NCBI GenBank assembly: GCA_002708905.1
Contig: PAPM01000027.1
Coordinates: forward strand, 62,001 to 126,000
Direction of reading: 5' to 3'
Source: Pseudomonadales bacterium
Lineage (GTDB): Bacteria > Pseudomonadota > Gammaproteobacteria > Pseudomonadales > Ketobacteraceae
DNA length: 64,000 nt
Shown here: one piece after another, positions 44,319 to 54,568 of the stretch
Numbering within the stretch: position 1 is the stretch's first letter
Layout of the letters: every line of letters begins with the position of its first letter
Notes under the pieces: model-generated
Database searches by the model: none
What the model saw: only the letters and a program-made list of their open reading frames with translations
Told to the model about the DNA's origin: nothing
Translations under genes and position numbers: made by a program

Positions 44319-45038
44319 ATGACAAACTCATCTCCAACAGTAGTATTCCAGACCATCAATATCACCAAAACCTACCAGATGGGTGAGGTGGAGGTACATG
44401 CACTCCGTGGTGTCGACCTGGAATTGTATCAGGGTGAGTTTGTCGTCATGCTGGGGCCATCCGGCAGCGGCAAGTCGACACTGCTGAATATTCTCGGTGG
44501 CCTTGATGTGCCAAGTAGCGGAACTGTGCGTTATGAGGATCACGACCTCAGCACCTTTAATGAGTCGGTGCTGACCCGTTATCGCCGTGAACACGTCGGC
44601 TTCGTATTTCAATTCTACAATCTTATTCCCAGCCTTACGGCACGGGAAAACGTGGCTTTGGTCACCGAGATCTCGGCGCATCCGTTGCCGCCGGAAGAGG
44701 CCTTGCAACTTGTACAACTGGATAAGCGTATGGATCACTTTCCGGCCCAGTTATCCGGGGGTGAGCAACAACGGGTGGCCATTGCCCGCGCCATTGCCAA
44801 GCGACCCAATGTGTTGTTGTGCGATGAACCCACCGGGGCGCTGGATATCAAGACGGGCATTGTCGTGTTGGAGGCGCTGGCCAAGGTGAACCGGGAGCTG
44901 GGTACGACCACTGTAGTCATTACGCACAATGTTGCCATTGCGGAAATGGCGGATCGGGTTTTCAACCTGAGTGACGGCAGGATTGCCAGCGTGCAGGTCA
45001 ATACCCACAAGAAATCAGCCGCCGAGCTGAGCTGGTAG
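44319..45038 (+). CDS. ABC transporter ATP-binding subunit (LolD/MacB-like)
   Basis: 239 aa from ATG 44319; ATG 44298 would add seven residues and neither has a strong ribosome site. Walker [13 protein letters not shown]-loop [12 protein letters not shown], signature [14 protein letters not shown], Walker [13 protein letters not shown] and H-loop VITHN are all intact. It hydrolyses ATP to drive the FtsX-type permease encoded 5 bp downstream. First of three genes (ATPase, permease, HlyD adaptor). Confidence 0.94.
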   Translation: MTNSSPTVVFQTINITKTYQMGEVEVHALRGVDLELYQGEFVVMLGPSGSGKSTLLNILGGLDVPSSGTVRYEDHDLSTFNESVLTRYRREHVGFVFQFYNLIPSLTARENVALVTEISAHPLPPEEALQLVQLDKRMDHFPAQLSGGEQQRVAIARAIAKRPNVLLCDEPTGALDIKTGIVVLEALAKVNRELGTTTVVITHNVAIAEMADRVFNLSDGRIASVQVNTHKKSAAELSW

Positions 45039-45043
45039 TCGTG

Positions 45044-47410
45044 ATGAGGGCGCTGGATCGTAAATTGTGGCGTGACCTGTGGAACCTGCGGGGACAGTCG
45101 CTGGCCATTATTGCCGTGATGGCCAGCGGCGTTGCCTGTTTCATCATGTTCATGAGCACCCTGGATTCCCTGTTGCAGAGCCGTGATCGCTATTACAGTG
45201 AATACCGTTTTGCCGAGATTTTTGTGCCCATCAAACGCGCACCGGAAACCGTCGCACTGCGTCTCGCGGAGATCGACGGCGTCAGTAAAGTGGATACGCG
45301 GGTGGTGGCGCCGGTGACGGTGGATATGGAGGGCTTTCATGAGCCGATCATCGGCACCATTACCTCCATACCCGATAGCGGTGAACCCAAGCTCAACCGG
45401 CTGTACCTGCGTGCGGGCCGGCTGATCGAGCCCGGACGCAATGATGAAGTGGTTATCAGCGAGGCCTATGCCGATGCTCATCAGCTGAATCCAGGTGATA
45501 CGCTGCATGTCATTATCAATGGTAAGCGTGAGCAACTGCGTATTGTCGGTAGTGGTAGTTCGCCGGAATATGTGCACCAGGTGCCGCCCGGTGGAGCGTT
45601 TCCGGACTATGAGCGCTACGCCATTATGTGGATGGGACGCACGCCATTGTCCCGCGCTTACGATATGGACGGTGCATTCAACAATGTGGTGTTGACATTG
45701 ACCCGGGGTGCCGACGAGCAGGCAATCATGGATCAGGTGGAGGCCATTCTCAAACCCTATGGTGGTGTTGGGGCCATTGCGCGGAAAGATCAGTCGTCGA
45801 ACTACATACTGGAACAGGAGCTGTCCCAGTTGGAAAATCTGTCCGGTATTTTCCCGATGATTTTTCTGGGTGTGGCGGCGTTTTTGCTGAATGTGGTGGT
45901 AAGCCGTCTGGTGGGAACCCAGCGCGAACAGGTGGCGGCCCTGAAAGCCTTCGGTTACTCCAATCTCAGCATTGCATTGCACTATCTGCAGATGATCATG
46001 ATGATTGTGCTCGCGGGTATTGTGATCGGGGTTCCGGTGGGTGCTTCCCTCGGCCACATGTTAAGTGAGATTTACGTGGGATTCTTCCGCCTGCCCTTTC
46101 TGGATTTTATCCTGGAGCCATTGCGGGTCATTCAGGTGTCGCTGATTACCATTATTGCGGGCCTGCTGGGCACGCTAGCGGCGGTGCGCTCCGCCGTGCG
46201 CCTGAAACCCGCCGAAGCCATGCGCCCGGAAGCGCCTGCTGTCTACCGGGCTTCTATCCTCGAGAAAGCCGGCCTGCAGCGGTTGTTCTCCGCACCAACG
46301 CGGATGATCCTGCGCAACCTCGGTCACAAACCGGTGAAGTCGTTGTTGTCCATACTGGGTATCGCGTTGGCCATCGGCATTCTGATGACAGGTCAGTTCC
46401 AGAAGGACAGCACCTATTACATGATGTACGTGCGCTATGATTTATCGCAGCGTGATGATCTCACTGTGGTCTTCAACGAGCCGAAATCACAGCGCGCATT
46501 GACCGAGTTGGTCAGCCTGCCGGGGGTTGAGTTCGGTGAGTCGTTCCGCATGGTGCCGGTTCGTTTGCGTTTCGAACACCGCCATTATCGAACGATGATT
46601 TGGGCGATGGAACCCGACTCCGAAATCCGGCGCCTGGTGGATAATGATCTCAATATTGTTAAACCGCCACCAGAAGGCATCATCCTCAATGAGTATCTGG
46701 CCAATAATATCCTTCATGTGAACGTCGGCGATCAGGTCGTTGTTGAAACCCTGGATGGACGCATGCGCAAAGCATCGCTGCCGGTGGTGGGCTTCATCCG
46801 GCAGGATTTTGGTGTCACGGCCTATATGAGTTTGCGAGCCCTCAATCGTTTGATGCAGGAAGGTGAGCTGATCTCGGGAGCGAGCCTGTATATAGACGAG
46901 TTCTATGCCAATGAGATCTATCGGGAGATTAAGGAGCGCCCTGCCATTGCCGGCTCACTGATTCGCAAGCAGGAAATCAAAAACTTTCACCGCACTATGG
47001 ACCAGACCATGTTGTTCTGGACTTCAGTGGCCACAATCTTTGCCATCATTATCGCCGTGGGCGTGGTCTATAACAGCGCACGTATCATCCTCACCGAACG
47101 CAGCCGTGAGTTGGCCAGCCTGCGTGTGTTGGGTTACACCCGCGGTGAGATCTCCTATATCCTGCTGGGCGAATTGGCATTGCTCACCCTGGTGGCGCTT
47201 CCCATTGGGTTGGCATTCGGGCGTGGTCTTTGTGGTTATATCGCCTGGGCGGTGAACAACGATATGTACCGTGTTCCCTTGATTGTTGAACCCTCTACTT
47301 ACGCATTTGCAGCGCTCTGCGTACTGTTGGCGGCCGCCGCGTCGGGCCTGCTGGTACGGCAACGGCTGGATAAACTTGACCTGATTGAAGTGTTGAAGAC
47401 GAAGGAATAA
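45044..47410 (+). CDS. ABC transporter permease, two FtsX domains
   Basis: 788 aa from ATG 45044 (GTG 45041 adjacent). Helix near residue 20 (SLAIIAVMASGVACFIMFMS), a large periplasmic MacB-type region, three helices around 265-385, a linker, then the same pattern again ending with VATIFAIIIAVGVVYNSARI, ELALLTLVALPIGLAF and LCVLLAAAASGLLV. This is the 4+4 helix layout of MacB/DevC/LolC-like exporters working by mechanotransmission. Substrate unknown; drugs, peptides or lipids are possible. Confidence 0.92.
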   Translation: MRALDRKLWRDLWNLRGQSLAIIAVMASGVACFIMFMSTLDSLLQSRDRYYSEYRFAEIFVPIKRAPETVALRLAEIDGVSKVDTRVVAPVTVDMEGFHEPIIGTITSIPDSGEPKLNRLYLRAGRLIEPGRNDEVVISEAYADAHQLNPGDTLHVIINGKREQLRIVGSGSSPEYVHQVPPGGAFPDYERYAIMWMGRTPLSRAYDMDGAFNNVVLTLTRGADEQAIMDQVEAILKPYGGVGAIARKDQSSNYILEQELSQLENLSGIFPMIFLGVAAFLLNVVVSRLVGTQREQVAALKAFGYSNLSIALHYLQMIMMIVLAGIVIGVPVGASLGHMLSEIYVGFFRLPFLDFILEPLRVIQVSLITIIAGLLGTLAAVRSAVRLKPAEAMRPEAPAVYRASILEKAGLQRLFSAPTRMILRNLGHKPVKSLLSILGIALAIGILMTGQFQKDSTYYMMYVRYDLSQRDDLTVVFNEPKSQRALTELVSLPGVEFGESFRMVPVRLRFEHRHYRTMIWAMEPDSEIRRLVDNDLNIVKPPPEGIILNEYLANNILHVNVGDQVVVETLDGRMRKASLPVVGFIRQDFGVTAYMSLRALNRLMQEGELISGASLYIDEFYANEIYREIKERPAIAGSLIRKQEIKNFHRTMDQTMLFWTSVATIFAIIIAVGVVYNSARIILTERSRELASLRVLGYTRGEISYILLGELALLTLVALPIGLAFGRGLCGYIAWAVNNDMYRVPLIVEPSTYAFAALCVLLAAAASGLLVRQRLDKLDLIEVLKTKE

Positions 47411-47412
47411 TT

Positions 47413-48633
47413 ATGACCTCTCCTATGGCCTCTCGTAAAACAGTGCAGTGGAAAAGACATGTCACCTGGATCATCGTGCTGGCACTGATTGTCGTTGCGC
47501 TCGGTTATGGCTTTCGACCTCAACCACGGCAGGTGGATACGGCTAAGGTGAGCCGTGCACCCATGCAGGTCACTATCGAGGAAGAAGGCAAAACCCGAGT
47601 GATAGACCGTTACATTATTACCGCGCAGGTCGCAGGTACTACCTGCCGAATTGACCTGGACGTGGGTGATGCGGTGGAAAAACAACAGGTGCTGGTGAAC
47701 ATCAACCCGTTGCCATCACAAGCGCTTGATCCCCGCGCCCATGCCCAGGCGCAAGCGCAGGTTGCTGCAGCAAAAGCCGCCTTGAACGCTGCGCAACAGA
47801 ATGTGGATGCGGCGCGCGCTGATGCCGATCTTGCCACCAAAGAAGTACAGCGCCTGGCGCCGCTGGCGGAAAAGGGCCATGTTTCCATTGGTCAGCTTGA
47901 TCAGGCCGAGGCAGTAAAGCGTAGCGCGGTTGCGGCGTTACGTTCGGCGGTGTTTGCAGTGGATGTGGCAAAGTACGAGCTGGAAGCGGCGCAAACGGCA
48001 TTACAGTATACTGGCGACCAGTCCTCTAACGCTGCCGATATGGTGCCGGTGCGAGCACCTATCGACGGCCGGATTCTCAAGCTGCAACACGAGTGTGAAG
48101 GTGTGGTGGCGCCGGGTACGCCGTTGCTTGAGATCGGTGATACCCGTTCGCTGGAAATCGCCACCGATGTGCTGTCTGCGGATGCGGTGAAGATCAAGCC
48201 GGGCATGAAGGTGTTGTACGAGCGCTGGGGTGGCGATCAGCCCCTGGAGGGACTGGTGTTGAGGGTGGAGCCGGTGGGCTTTACCAAGGTATCCGCGCTG
48301 GGTGTGGAAGAACAACGTGTGCTGATCATTTCCGGCATCACCTCCGATCCCCAGCAGTGGCAAACTCTGGGCGATGGCTACCGCGTTGAATCGCGTTTTG
48401 TCCTGTGGCAACAACCGGATGTGCTGCAAGTTCCTTTGAGTGCTCTATTCCGTTCCGGAGACCAGTGGGCGCTCTTTGTAGTCAACGATAACAAGGCGGA
48501 ACGGCGCCGGGTGAAAGTAGGTCAGCGGAATGGACTCTCTGCCCAGATTCTGGAAGGTTTGGCAGAGGGCGAGACTGTGATTACCCATCCGGATGATGCG
48601 ATTGAAGAGGGCGTCAGGGTCAAGGCCAGGTAA
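47413..48633 (+). CDS. HlyD-family membrane fusion protein
   Basis: 406 aa, 2 bp after the permease stop. N-terminal anchor (HVTWIIVLALIVVALGYGF), lipoyl/barrel-sandwich halves (VEKQQVLVNINPLP and VRAPIDGRILKLQHECEG, APGTPLLEIGD), a coiled-coil hairpin rich in Ala/Gln (about 110-190), then a beta-barrel domain. It spans the periplasm and links the ABC permease to an outer-membrane channel that is not encoded here. It completes a three-gene exporter operon. Confidence 0.92.
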   Translation: MTSPMASRKTVQWKRHVTWIIVLALIVVALGYGFRPQPRQVDTAKVSRAPMQVTIEEEGKTRVIDRYIITAQVAGTTCRIDLDVGDAVEKQQVLVNINPLPSQALDPRAHAQAQAQVAAAKAALNAAQQNVDAARADADLATKEVQRLAPLAEKGHVSIGQLDQAEAVKRSAVAALRSAVFAVDVAKYELEAAQTALQYTGDQSSNAADMVPVRAPIDGRILKLQHECEGVVAPGTPLLEIGDTRSLEIATDVLSADAVKIKPGMKVLYERWGGDQPLEGLVLRVEPVGFTKVSALGVEEQRVLIISGITSDPQQWQTLGDGYRVESRFVLWQQPDVLQVPLSALFRSGDQWALFVVNDNKAERRRVKVGQRNGLSAQILEGLAEGETVITHPDDAIEEGVRVKAR

Positions 48634-48636
48634 GCC

Positions 48637-49969
48637 TCAGCATTGCTTCAGCACGGCAATGGCTTCAGAGCCCTCAATGATAGTGTCCTCACAACCTTCC
48701 AATCCAAAACAGGCAATGGGTGTGAGGTAGGTGCCATCCAATGCGGCTTCCATCAGATCATTAGCGGATAAGGTGGGGCGCCCGGCCCGTTCCTTTAGGG
48801 GTAGCTGGAACTCACCCAAGCCATCCAGTGCGCGATACACCACTTCGGTACAGACAAGCCGGTCGGAGCTGAAGAAGTCGAAATTGAAGTTGTAGAGTTT
48901 GCCGGCATGTATGGCGACCTTTTCGATGCCTGTCTTGATCTGGCCGGCGTTGAGTTTGGGGCGCACCACGGCAAACGCATCGACCCGCAACGTCTCATGC
49001 AGGGGCCGAAAAATGGACGCCGTCTTTGAGCGCTTCCAATACGCAACGCGTGCCGAACCAGTGGTCCCGGGCTTTATCGCTTATCTGTAATTCGGGGTGC
49101 TGGTGTATCGCACCCACATAGAGTGCCGCATGGGGCCAAAAACCCGGCAAGAACAGGTTGGTGAGCGCGCCTTGATGCTTGGTTAGCAGAATGTCACCCG
49201 GTTTCAATATATCGGCCAATTGGTCGCGAACGGTTTGGGTGACGCGTTTAGGTGTCCAGCGGTCGTGCAATTCTGAGACTATGCGCCCGGCGGTTTCCAG
49301 CAGCCAGAAAAACACAAATTGCGTAACAATAACGGCCTTACGGCGCAGGTAATACCACCGATAATTGAAGTACAAGTTAAAAAATTTCTTCTTACTCGGA
49401 TCCAGATACGTTTCATAGTGGTTAAGTTCGCCGGCGAATTCGCCCACCAGCGTATCGTTACCAAACCGATTCAATGTGGCGCGATTGCGGTGTACCAACT
49501 GCATGATCTCGTATAGCTTAACGGCCTTGCGCAGTGAAGCAACGGAGTAAAATACCTCACTAAACTGTTTACGGGGATAGTCGAATTCGCTTGAGGCTTC
49601 GTTGAGCTTTCTTTGCGCCAGCGAATGGGTCGCCAGGCGCTTTACCAAAAGAAAATCCATCCGAACCAGCAAACAGATAGCGCAGTATCCAAGGATGCAG
49701 AATGGCCACTGTGTGTCGTCAATGGTACTGAGATCGTCGTTCAGAAAAAGCTGAATGTCCTCAATAATGTGCCAAAGCTGCTTGCGGATCTTCAAAAACT
49801 CGCTAAACCACTGCTGTAACTGACGTTCTTCCTCGGGGCGAAAATACTTCCTGGCAATGGCATCCGCAATGACACTTTGCAGTTGGGCGATGTCTTCAAT
49901 CTGTTCTATCTGCGGTTGCAAAAGACGCAGGTTGGAGGCGTGTATCTGCAATACTTCTGAGTTTTTCAT
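48637..49969 (-). pseudogene. YiiX/YebB-like amidase, broken by one frameshift
   Basis: The first 324 codons (from 49969) end in a premature TGA at 48995, but the downstream frame continues the same protein to 48637. Removing one base from the G4 tract at 49002-49005 (C4 on the coding strand) joins GVHFSA directly to LHETLRVDAFAVVRP, giving about 443 aa. The C-terminal domain is a permuted papain/NlpC-type fold: GDILLTKHQGALTNLFLPGF, WPHAALYVG with the His, then FDFFSSDRLVCTEVVYRA with the Cys. The N-terminal ~200 residues are helical and unassigned. Either a recent pseudogene or a homopolymer sequencing error. Confidence 0.8.
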
Positions 49970-50005
49970 TGCTTTTTCTTTGTGATTGAGTGGATCAGCT
50001 CAGCT

Positions 50006-50644
50006 TTATCCCAGCTTCAGCACGTGAACCAAATAGTTATGGTGAGCCATGCCCTGATAAGGTCGCTCAGCGCTGTTATTCATTTTGGTCTTGGCGCCCC
50101 AGTTATACATCTCACCTGCTTCATTGATATAGACCCAATGGCGCAGCCCTAGAAAAGGGGTGTCTTTTTGTGCGCTGTCGCCGACACCGCATACACACTT
50201 CTTGAAGGAACGTAAATTCTGTTGCGTCCAGACGCCGTTATGCTGAACTTCGGTGGCAGACGCGCCAATCCACTTGATGTATTCCAGCAGCGCATTCTTT
50301 GTCATGGCAACGCCCCAGCCGGACTCGGTGGCCTTTGCCCCGTTGGTGCCGCCCTTGATTGACTCCACAGCCCGTTGGCATTCCTGAATCAGTGAATCAA
50401 TGGTCTTATTTGCGTGTACACCACCGAATGTCTGGGTGAAGCTGACCAACTCAGCGGCCACCGCCGGGCGATTACCGCGCACGAACTTCAGGAATTCCAG
50501 GATGGAAGATCCTAAATTGTATTCCAGTTCATTCCGGCTCAGCCCGTCCAACGCATTGCCGTCGTCCTTTGAAAGCAGTATTCCGTGAATCACCGAGACG
50601 AATCCGCAGACCCCGCCCCAATAGTTTTGACCGAGAAGTTGCAT
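50006..50644 (-). CDS. Putative papain-like cysteine peptidase
   Basis: 212 aa. The start MQLLGQNYWGGVCGFVSVIH has a Q...W-G-x-C-G arrangement like the oxyanion Gln and nucleophile Cys13 of papain-fold peptidases. GLRHWVYINEAGEMYNWG near 165-180 supplies a His and a following Asn/Trp. The middle is helical. No signal peptide. It lies 36 bp upstream of the YiiX-like gene on the same strand, so the two may be one unit. The peptidase call is motif-based and unproven; an effector or toxin role is possible. Confidence 0.6.
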   Translation of the reverse strand: MQLLGQNYWGGVCGFVSVIHGILLSKDDGNALDGLSRNELEYNLGSSILEFLKFVRGNRPAVAAELVSFTQTFGGVHANKTIDSLIQECQRAVESIKGGTNGAKATESGWGVAMTKNALLEYIKWIGASATEVQHNGVWTQQNLRSFKKCVCGVGDSAQKDTPFLGLRHWVYINEAGEMYNWGAKTKMNNSAERPYQGMAHHNYLVHVLKLG

Positions 50645-50835
50645 GTGAGACCATCCTTTGAATGTGTTTACCCAGTATAGATGCTATTGATTATTCTGAT
50701 GAAATTAAATGACGTGGGGTGTAATTGCCATTAGTCTGATACCTGGGCGCAATCGAGATGACCAACCGCAACGCAATAAGATACTCTGGGTGGCATGAAT
50801 TGGTGAAATTGACATCATCATGACAGGAGAAGGTA

Positions 50836-51801
50836 ATGCAACTCAGAAAACTCGGACGCTCCACGTTGGAAATTGCACCCCTCGCATTTGGCGGTAATGT
50901 ATTTGGCTGGACGCTGGATGAGCAGGCGTCGTTCACGATGCTGGATGGTCTGACCGATATTGGGCTGAACATGGTGGATACCGCCGATGTGTATTCAGCC
51001 TGGGTGCCGGGTAACCGGGGCGGCGAGTCTGAAACCATCATCGGTAACTGGCTCAGGCAAACCGGTAAACGCGATCGCGTTGTGCTCGCCACCAAGGTGG
51101 GCATGCCCTTGGGCGACGGTAGCAAAGGGCTGTCGGCTGATAATATTATGCGGGCTGCGGAGCATTCACTCCGTCGCTTACAGACGGATTACATCGACCT
51201 GTATTACGCCCATTTGGACGACCCGGATGTGCCTTTCGAGGAGTCTCTGGAAGCGTTCTCACGCCTGATAGACGCTGGCAAGGTGCGTTACATCGCCTCC
51301 TCCAACTTTGAAGCCCCCCGCCTGCAGGAAGCACTGACCGTTGCCAGAAGTAACGGCCTGCCCCAGTTCGTGGCCCATCAGCCGGAGTACAATCTGTATG
51401 ACCGCAGTGGTTATGAGGGCGAATTGCAGCGCGTGTGCACCGATAACAACCTGGGTGTGGTGACCTACTTTTCCCTGGCCAGTGGCTACCTCAGCGGTAA
51501 ATACCGCACGCTGGAGGATGTGAAAAACTCGAAGCGGGGTGAAGGCTTTGTCAACAAGTACATGACCCCCCGTGGTGAGCGCATTATCAGCGCCCTTACG
51601 AACATCGCCGGACAGCATCAGGTGCCAGTGGCCAGCGTCGCATTAGCATGGCTCATCCAGCGCCCCGGCATCACCGCCCCCATTGCCAGTGCGACCTCTA
51701 TGGAACAACTCAATGAGTTGGCAATTGCGCTGGAACTGATGTTGACGGAGTCTGATATGGCGGTACTTGATCAGGCCAGCGCACCCGAGACAGAAACCTG
51801 A
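50836..51801 (+). CDS. Aldo/keto reductase
   Basis: 321 aa with AGGAGAAGG upstream. Family features in order: MQLRKLGRSTLEIAPLAFGG, MVDTADVYSAWVPGNRGGES with the catalytic Asp and Tyr, VVLATKVGMP with the Lys, DYIDLYYAHLDDPDVPFEES with the His, and VASVALAWLIQRPG. A TIM-barrel NAD(P)H-dependent reductase of the AKR11/YdhF-like group. Substrate cannot be inferred; it is not in an operon. Confidence 0.93.
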   Translation: MQLRKLGRSTLEIAPLAFGGNVFGWTLDEQASFTMLDGLTDIGLNMVDTADVYSAWVPGNRGGESETIIGNWLRQTGKRDRVVLATKVGMPLGDGSKGLSADNIMRAAEHSLRRLQTDYIDLYYAHLDDPDVPFEESLEAFSRLIDAGKVRYIASSNFEAPRLQEALTVARSNGLPQFVAHQPEYNLYDRSGYEGELQRVCTDNNLGVVTYFSLASGYLSGKYRTLEDVKNSKRGEGFVNKYMTPRGERIISALTNIAGQHQVPVASVALAWLIQRPGITAPIASATSMEQLNELAIALELMLTESDMAVLDQASAPETET

Positions 51802-51809
51802 CCTGGCTA

Positions 51810-52892
51810 CTACGAGTCCTGCTTCAAGCGCTCAAGATTTTCTCGAAACTTTTCTGCCCGCTGAATGTTTTCCTTAATTTCCTTGTTATCGGGATCCAGT
51901 TCCAGCGCACGTTTCCAGGCTCGGATAGCATTGTCAAACTCCCCCTTGGTATAGAATTGCTTTCCATCCAGTATGGCTTTATCCAATGCTATGTTGCGCT
52001 GTTGATCCAGTTGTGCTTTGCGATGCAGAACTTCAGGTGCTTTCCCGTCAATGACTTCCATGGCGCCTAGGGTTTGCCGGGCAAGATGAAATTTTTCCTC
52101 TGCCAAATATTGGTCAAACTCTTCACCCAAGCGACTCAGTTTGGATTGTTGTCGTTGTTGGTTCTCTCTGGCACGTTTCTGTTGGGTTGCGTTGCGTTGG
52201 GCGAACGTTTTAGCCGCACGCTCATGATACGGCTTGGTGAATTCTCCCGGAGCGAGTTTATAGGCAAGATCATAGCGTAATGCTGCGGTTCCGAAATGTT
52301 GGTTGTCCTCATGTGCCAAACCGTAATCCACCAAACGACGGGCAAGCTGTTCCCTCTCGGAATCGCTCCTTTCTTTCCAGGATCGAGCCTCCCTGTCGTC
52401 CGGGGCGGCTTCGTACACGGCCTTGATGTCCCTACTGATGGCCAGCCAGTGTTTGGCCTGGGCGACATCGAGATCTTCTTTAAGTCCGTGAATATACTGC
52501 AGGCGGCGGATGCTGAACTCGCTGTAGGCGTTCTGCAGTGGCTGGCTGGAGGGTAATTTTACCAGGGCACCTTCGTAGAGGTGTTTGGCATCCTGCCACT
52601 TGCCTGCAGCGTCCAGCTGTTTTGCCGCAGTCAGGGTACTCTTTTCAAAACGGCTGATCGCCTGGGTAATCAATTTTCGCTGCTTCGGCAGTTCCAGGTC
52701 ACTGGGATAGTCAGCCTGCCACTTGTCGATGGCCATGAGTGCGCTGTCAAAGTTATCTTGTGCCAGGAGCTCGGCAATGTAGTCATCTGACGGTTGTTTG
52801 GGAATGGATAGCGAGGCACAGGCGGTCAGGGCCAAACAGCATGTCAGGGCCAAAATGCGTACGGGTGTTGCCAGTATTTTATTGTATGGCAT
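51810..52892 (-). CDS. TPR-containing lipoprotein
   Basis: 360 aa. Lipobox LTACAS after MPYNKILATPVRILALTCCL. Helical throughout, with TPR-like hairpins at the C-terminus (FYTKGEFDNAIRAWKRALEL, DPDNKEIKENIQRAEKFREN) and a basic Gln/Arg coil at about 230-260. It likely sits on the periplasmic face of a membrane as a scaffold. It lies 32 bp downstream of the cyclase gene on the same strand, so a shared transcript is likely. Confidence 0.85.
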   Translation of the reverse strand: MPYNKILATPVRILALTCCLALTACASLSIPKQPSDDYIAELLAQDNFDSALMAIDKWQADYPSDLELPKQRKLITQAISRFEKSTLTAAKQLDAAGKWQDAKHLYEGALVKLPSSQPLQNAYSEFSIRRLQYIHGLKEDLDVAQAKHWLAISRDIKAVYEAAPDDREARSWKERSDSEREQLARRLVDYGLAHEDNQHFGTAALRYDLAYKLAPGEFTKPYHERAAKTFAQRNATQQKRARENQQRQQSKLSRLGEEFDQYLAEEKFHLARQTLGAMEVIDGKAPEVLHRKAQLDQQRNIALDKAILDGKQFYTKGEFDNAIRAWKRALELDPDNKEIKENIQRAEKFRENLERLKQDS

Positions 52893-52924
52893 ATAAGTGC
52901 GCCTGTCGGTATAAACGCTAGTGA

Positions 52925-54442
52925 TCAGTGAATTTTACCATTCGCAGGTTGATCGACTATTAAGGGTTTATCCAGATTGATCGGGTTATTGTTGCCGCGA
53001 CTAAAAGGTCTACTGAGAATGTCGTCTATCAGATTATCGACGACATGGGCATTGGATTGTTCGATATCATGGACATGGTAAATGGCAACGGGTTCAGACT
53101 TGCCCCGAACCTTGATCTGTTTTCGTGATTCAGCGTTTATCTTGTGAGTTTGAATAATCGTGTTGTACATGGATTCTTCAATAATGATCTGGGACGCGCC
53201 GGCTTCGCTGCATAGTCGGGAAGCGAGATTGACGGCATCACCCACCACCGTGTATTGCATGCGGTTGGAGCCACCAATGAGTCCGGCGAGCATGTTGCCG
53301 GAGTTGATGCCGATACGCAGATTGACTTCGTATAAGCCCTTTTCTCTGCGGACGTGATTCAGGCGGCGGACCAGCTGATTCATTAACACGGCACAGGCCA
53401 GGGCATGAAACTGATGATCTTTGTCCGGCTTCGGTGCGCCAAATACCAGCATTACTGCATCACCGATAAATTTATCCACGGTGCCAAAATAGAATTTGGC
53501 ACACTGATCAAAATAGTTGTAGTACTCGTTGAGCAGATTGCTGACTTCCTGCGGTGAAAGACGCTCGGAAATATTGGTGAAACCGACAATATCCGCAAAC
53601 AGCACTGTGGCTTCCACATGCTCGCCGCCCAACTCCACTTCCTGCACGCCGCCCAACACTTTCGCGGCAATATCCCGATCAACCAGTTTGTTCAACATGA
53701 TTTCAACCTGATCTTTCTGGATCAGTCCGTGGCTCATGTTGTTTATGGCATTGATCAGCATGCCGAGTTCGTCCGAACGTCGTTCGGGAATGTGTTTCAG
53801 TTTTCCCTGCTGCAAATCCCGTGTTGCGGCAGCAAGGGAGGTAATGGGTTGGGAGAACTTCTGGGCCATCGCAATACCAAGCAGGCTGACGCTGATACAG
53901 AGAGTCACGCTTACCAGGATGAACGTATTCAGGGATTTTGACAGCAGAGTGGCGACGCTTTCATTGTTGACCGCCAGCGCTGCATAGCCCCCGGTAACGT
54001 TTTTGAACACGATGGGGCTGACATACAGAACGATATTCTGGTTAGGATGGTTGGTCTGTGCAGCGAAGGGTTGTACCCGTTGATTGGTTTTGATTGACTC
54101 GACTATCGCCCGCTTGGGAATGTCAATGCCGGTTTGGGCTATGACCTTGAATTCATGATCAAGGATAACCACACCTGCAACGCGACTGTTGTTACCCAGG
54201 TTATTAAGCAAAACCCCAAGCTTGAATTCATCTTCAGTAAAAAAGGGTTCCACGGCACTATTGGCAATTTGCTGTGAGATGATTCTGCCAAAATCCTGTT
54301 GCAGAGTCTCATGAACTTCGGATTGATCACGAAAAGTCACCAGCGCCAGAATGCCCATACCCATAACAATCAGCAAAGTGATACTGACTGCGTATTTGAC
54401 CGCAATGGATAAATTGAACTGAGGTTTTGAAATGCTGGCCAT
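52925..54442 (-). CDS. Membrane-bound class III adenylate cyclase with HAMP domain
   Basis: 505 aa from ATG 54442 (54454 is four codons upstream). Helix 1 at about 15-38, a periplasmic sensor region (EDEFKLGVLLNNLGNNSRVA, VVILDHEFKVIAQTGIDIPK), helix 2 near 175-200, HAMP, then the cyclase domain from about 275. It has FADIVGFTNISERLS and GTVDKFIGDAVMLVFG with both metal Asp residues and the substrate Lys, and TVVGDAVNLASRL with Asp and the Asn/Arg pair. This residue set predicts ATP to cAMP. Upstream of the TPR lipoprotein. Confidence 0.92.
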   Translation of the reverse strand: MASISKPQFNLSIAVKYAVSITLLIVMGMGILALVTFRDQSEVHETLQQDFGRIISQQIANSAVEPFFTEDEFKLGVLLNNLGNNSRVAGVVILDHEFKVIAQTGIDIPKRAIVESIKTNQRVQPFAAQTNHPNQNIVLYVSPIVFKNVTGGYAALAVNNESVATLLSKSLNTFILVSVTLCISVSLLGIAMAQKFSQPITSLAAATRDLQQGKLKHIPERRSDELGMLINAINNMSHGLIQKDQVEIMLNKLVDRDIAAKVLGGVQEVELGGEHVEATVLFADIVGFTNISERLSPQEVSNLLNEYYNYFDQCAKFYFGTVDKFIGDAVMLVFGAPKPDKDHQFHALACAVLMNQLVRRLNHVRREKGLYEVNLRIGINSGNMLAGLIGGSNRMQYTVVGDAVNLASRLCSEAGASQIIIEESMYNTIIQTHKINAESRKQIKVRGKSEPVAIYHVHDIEQSNAHVVDNLIDDILSRPFSRGNNNPINLDKPLIVDQPANGKIH

Positions 54443-54568
54443 ATGCTGCAACAAGCTTTTGGAGAACCCTGCCCTAAATAGTAAATATAGACCAAGAGCC
54501 CCCGTTTATAGGTTGGTGCAGAGCCGAAAAAGCACAACTGGTTAACAAAAGAGAGAGAAAGCTGCTGC

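Noticed and set aside
44735-46057. A 440-codon minus-strand frame across the ABC genes
   Set aside because: Rich in His/Gln/Arg as expected for antisense of membrane-protein codons; the plus-strand genes are unambiguous.
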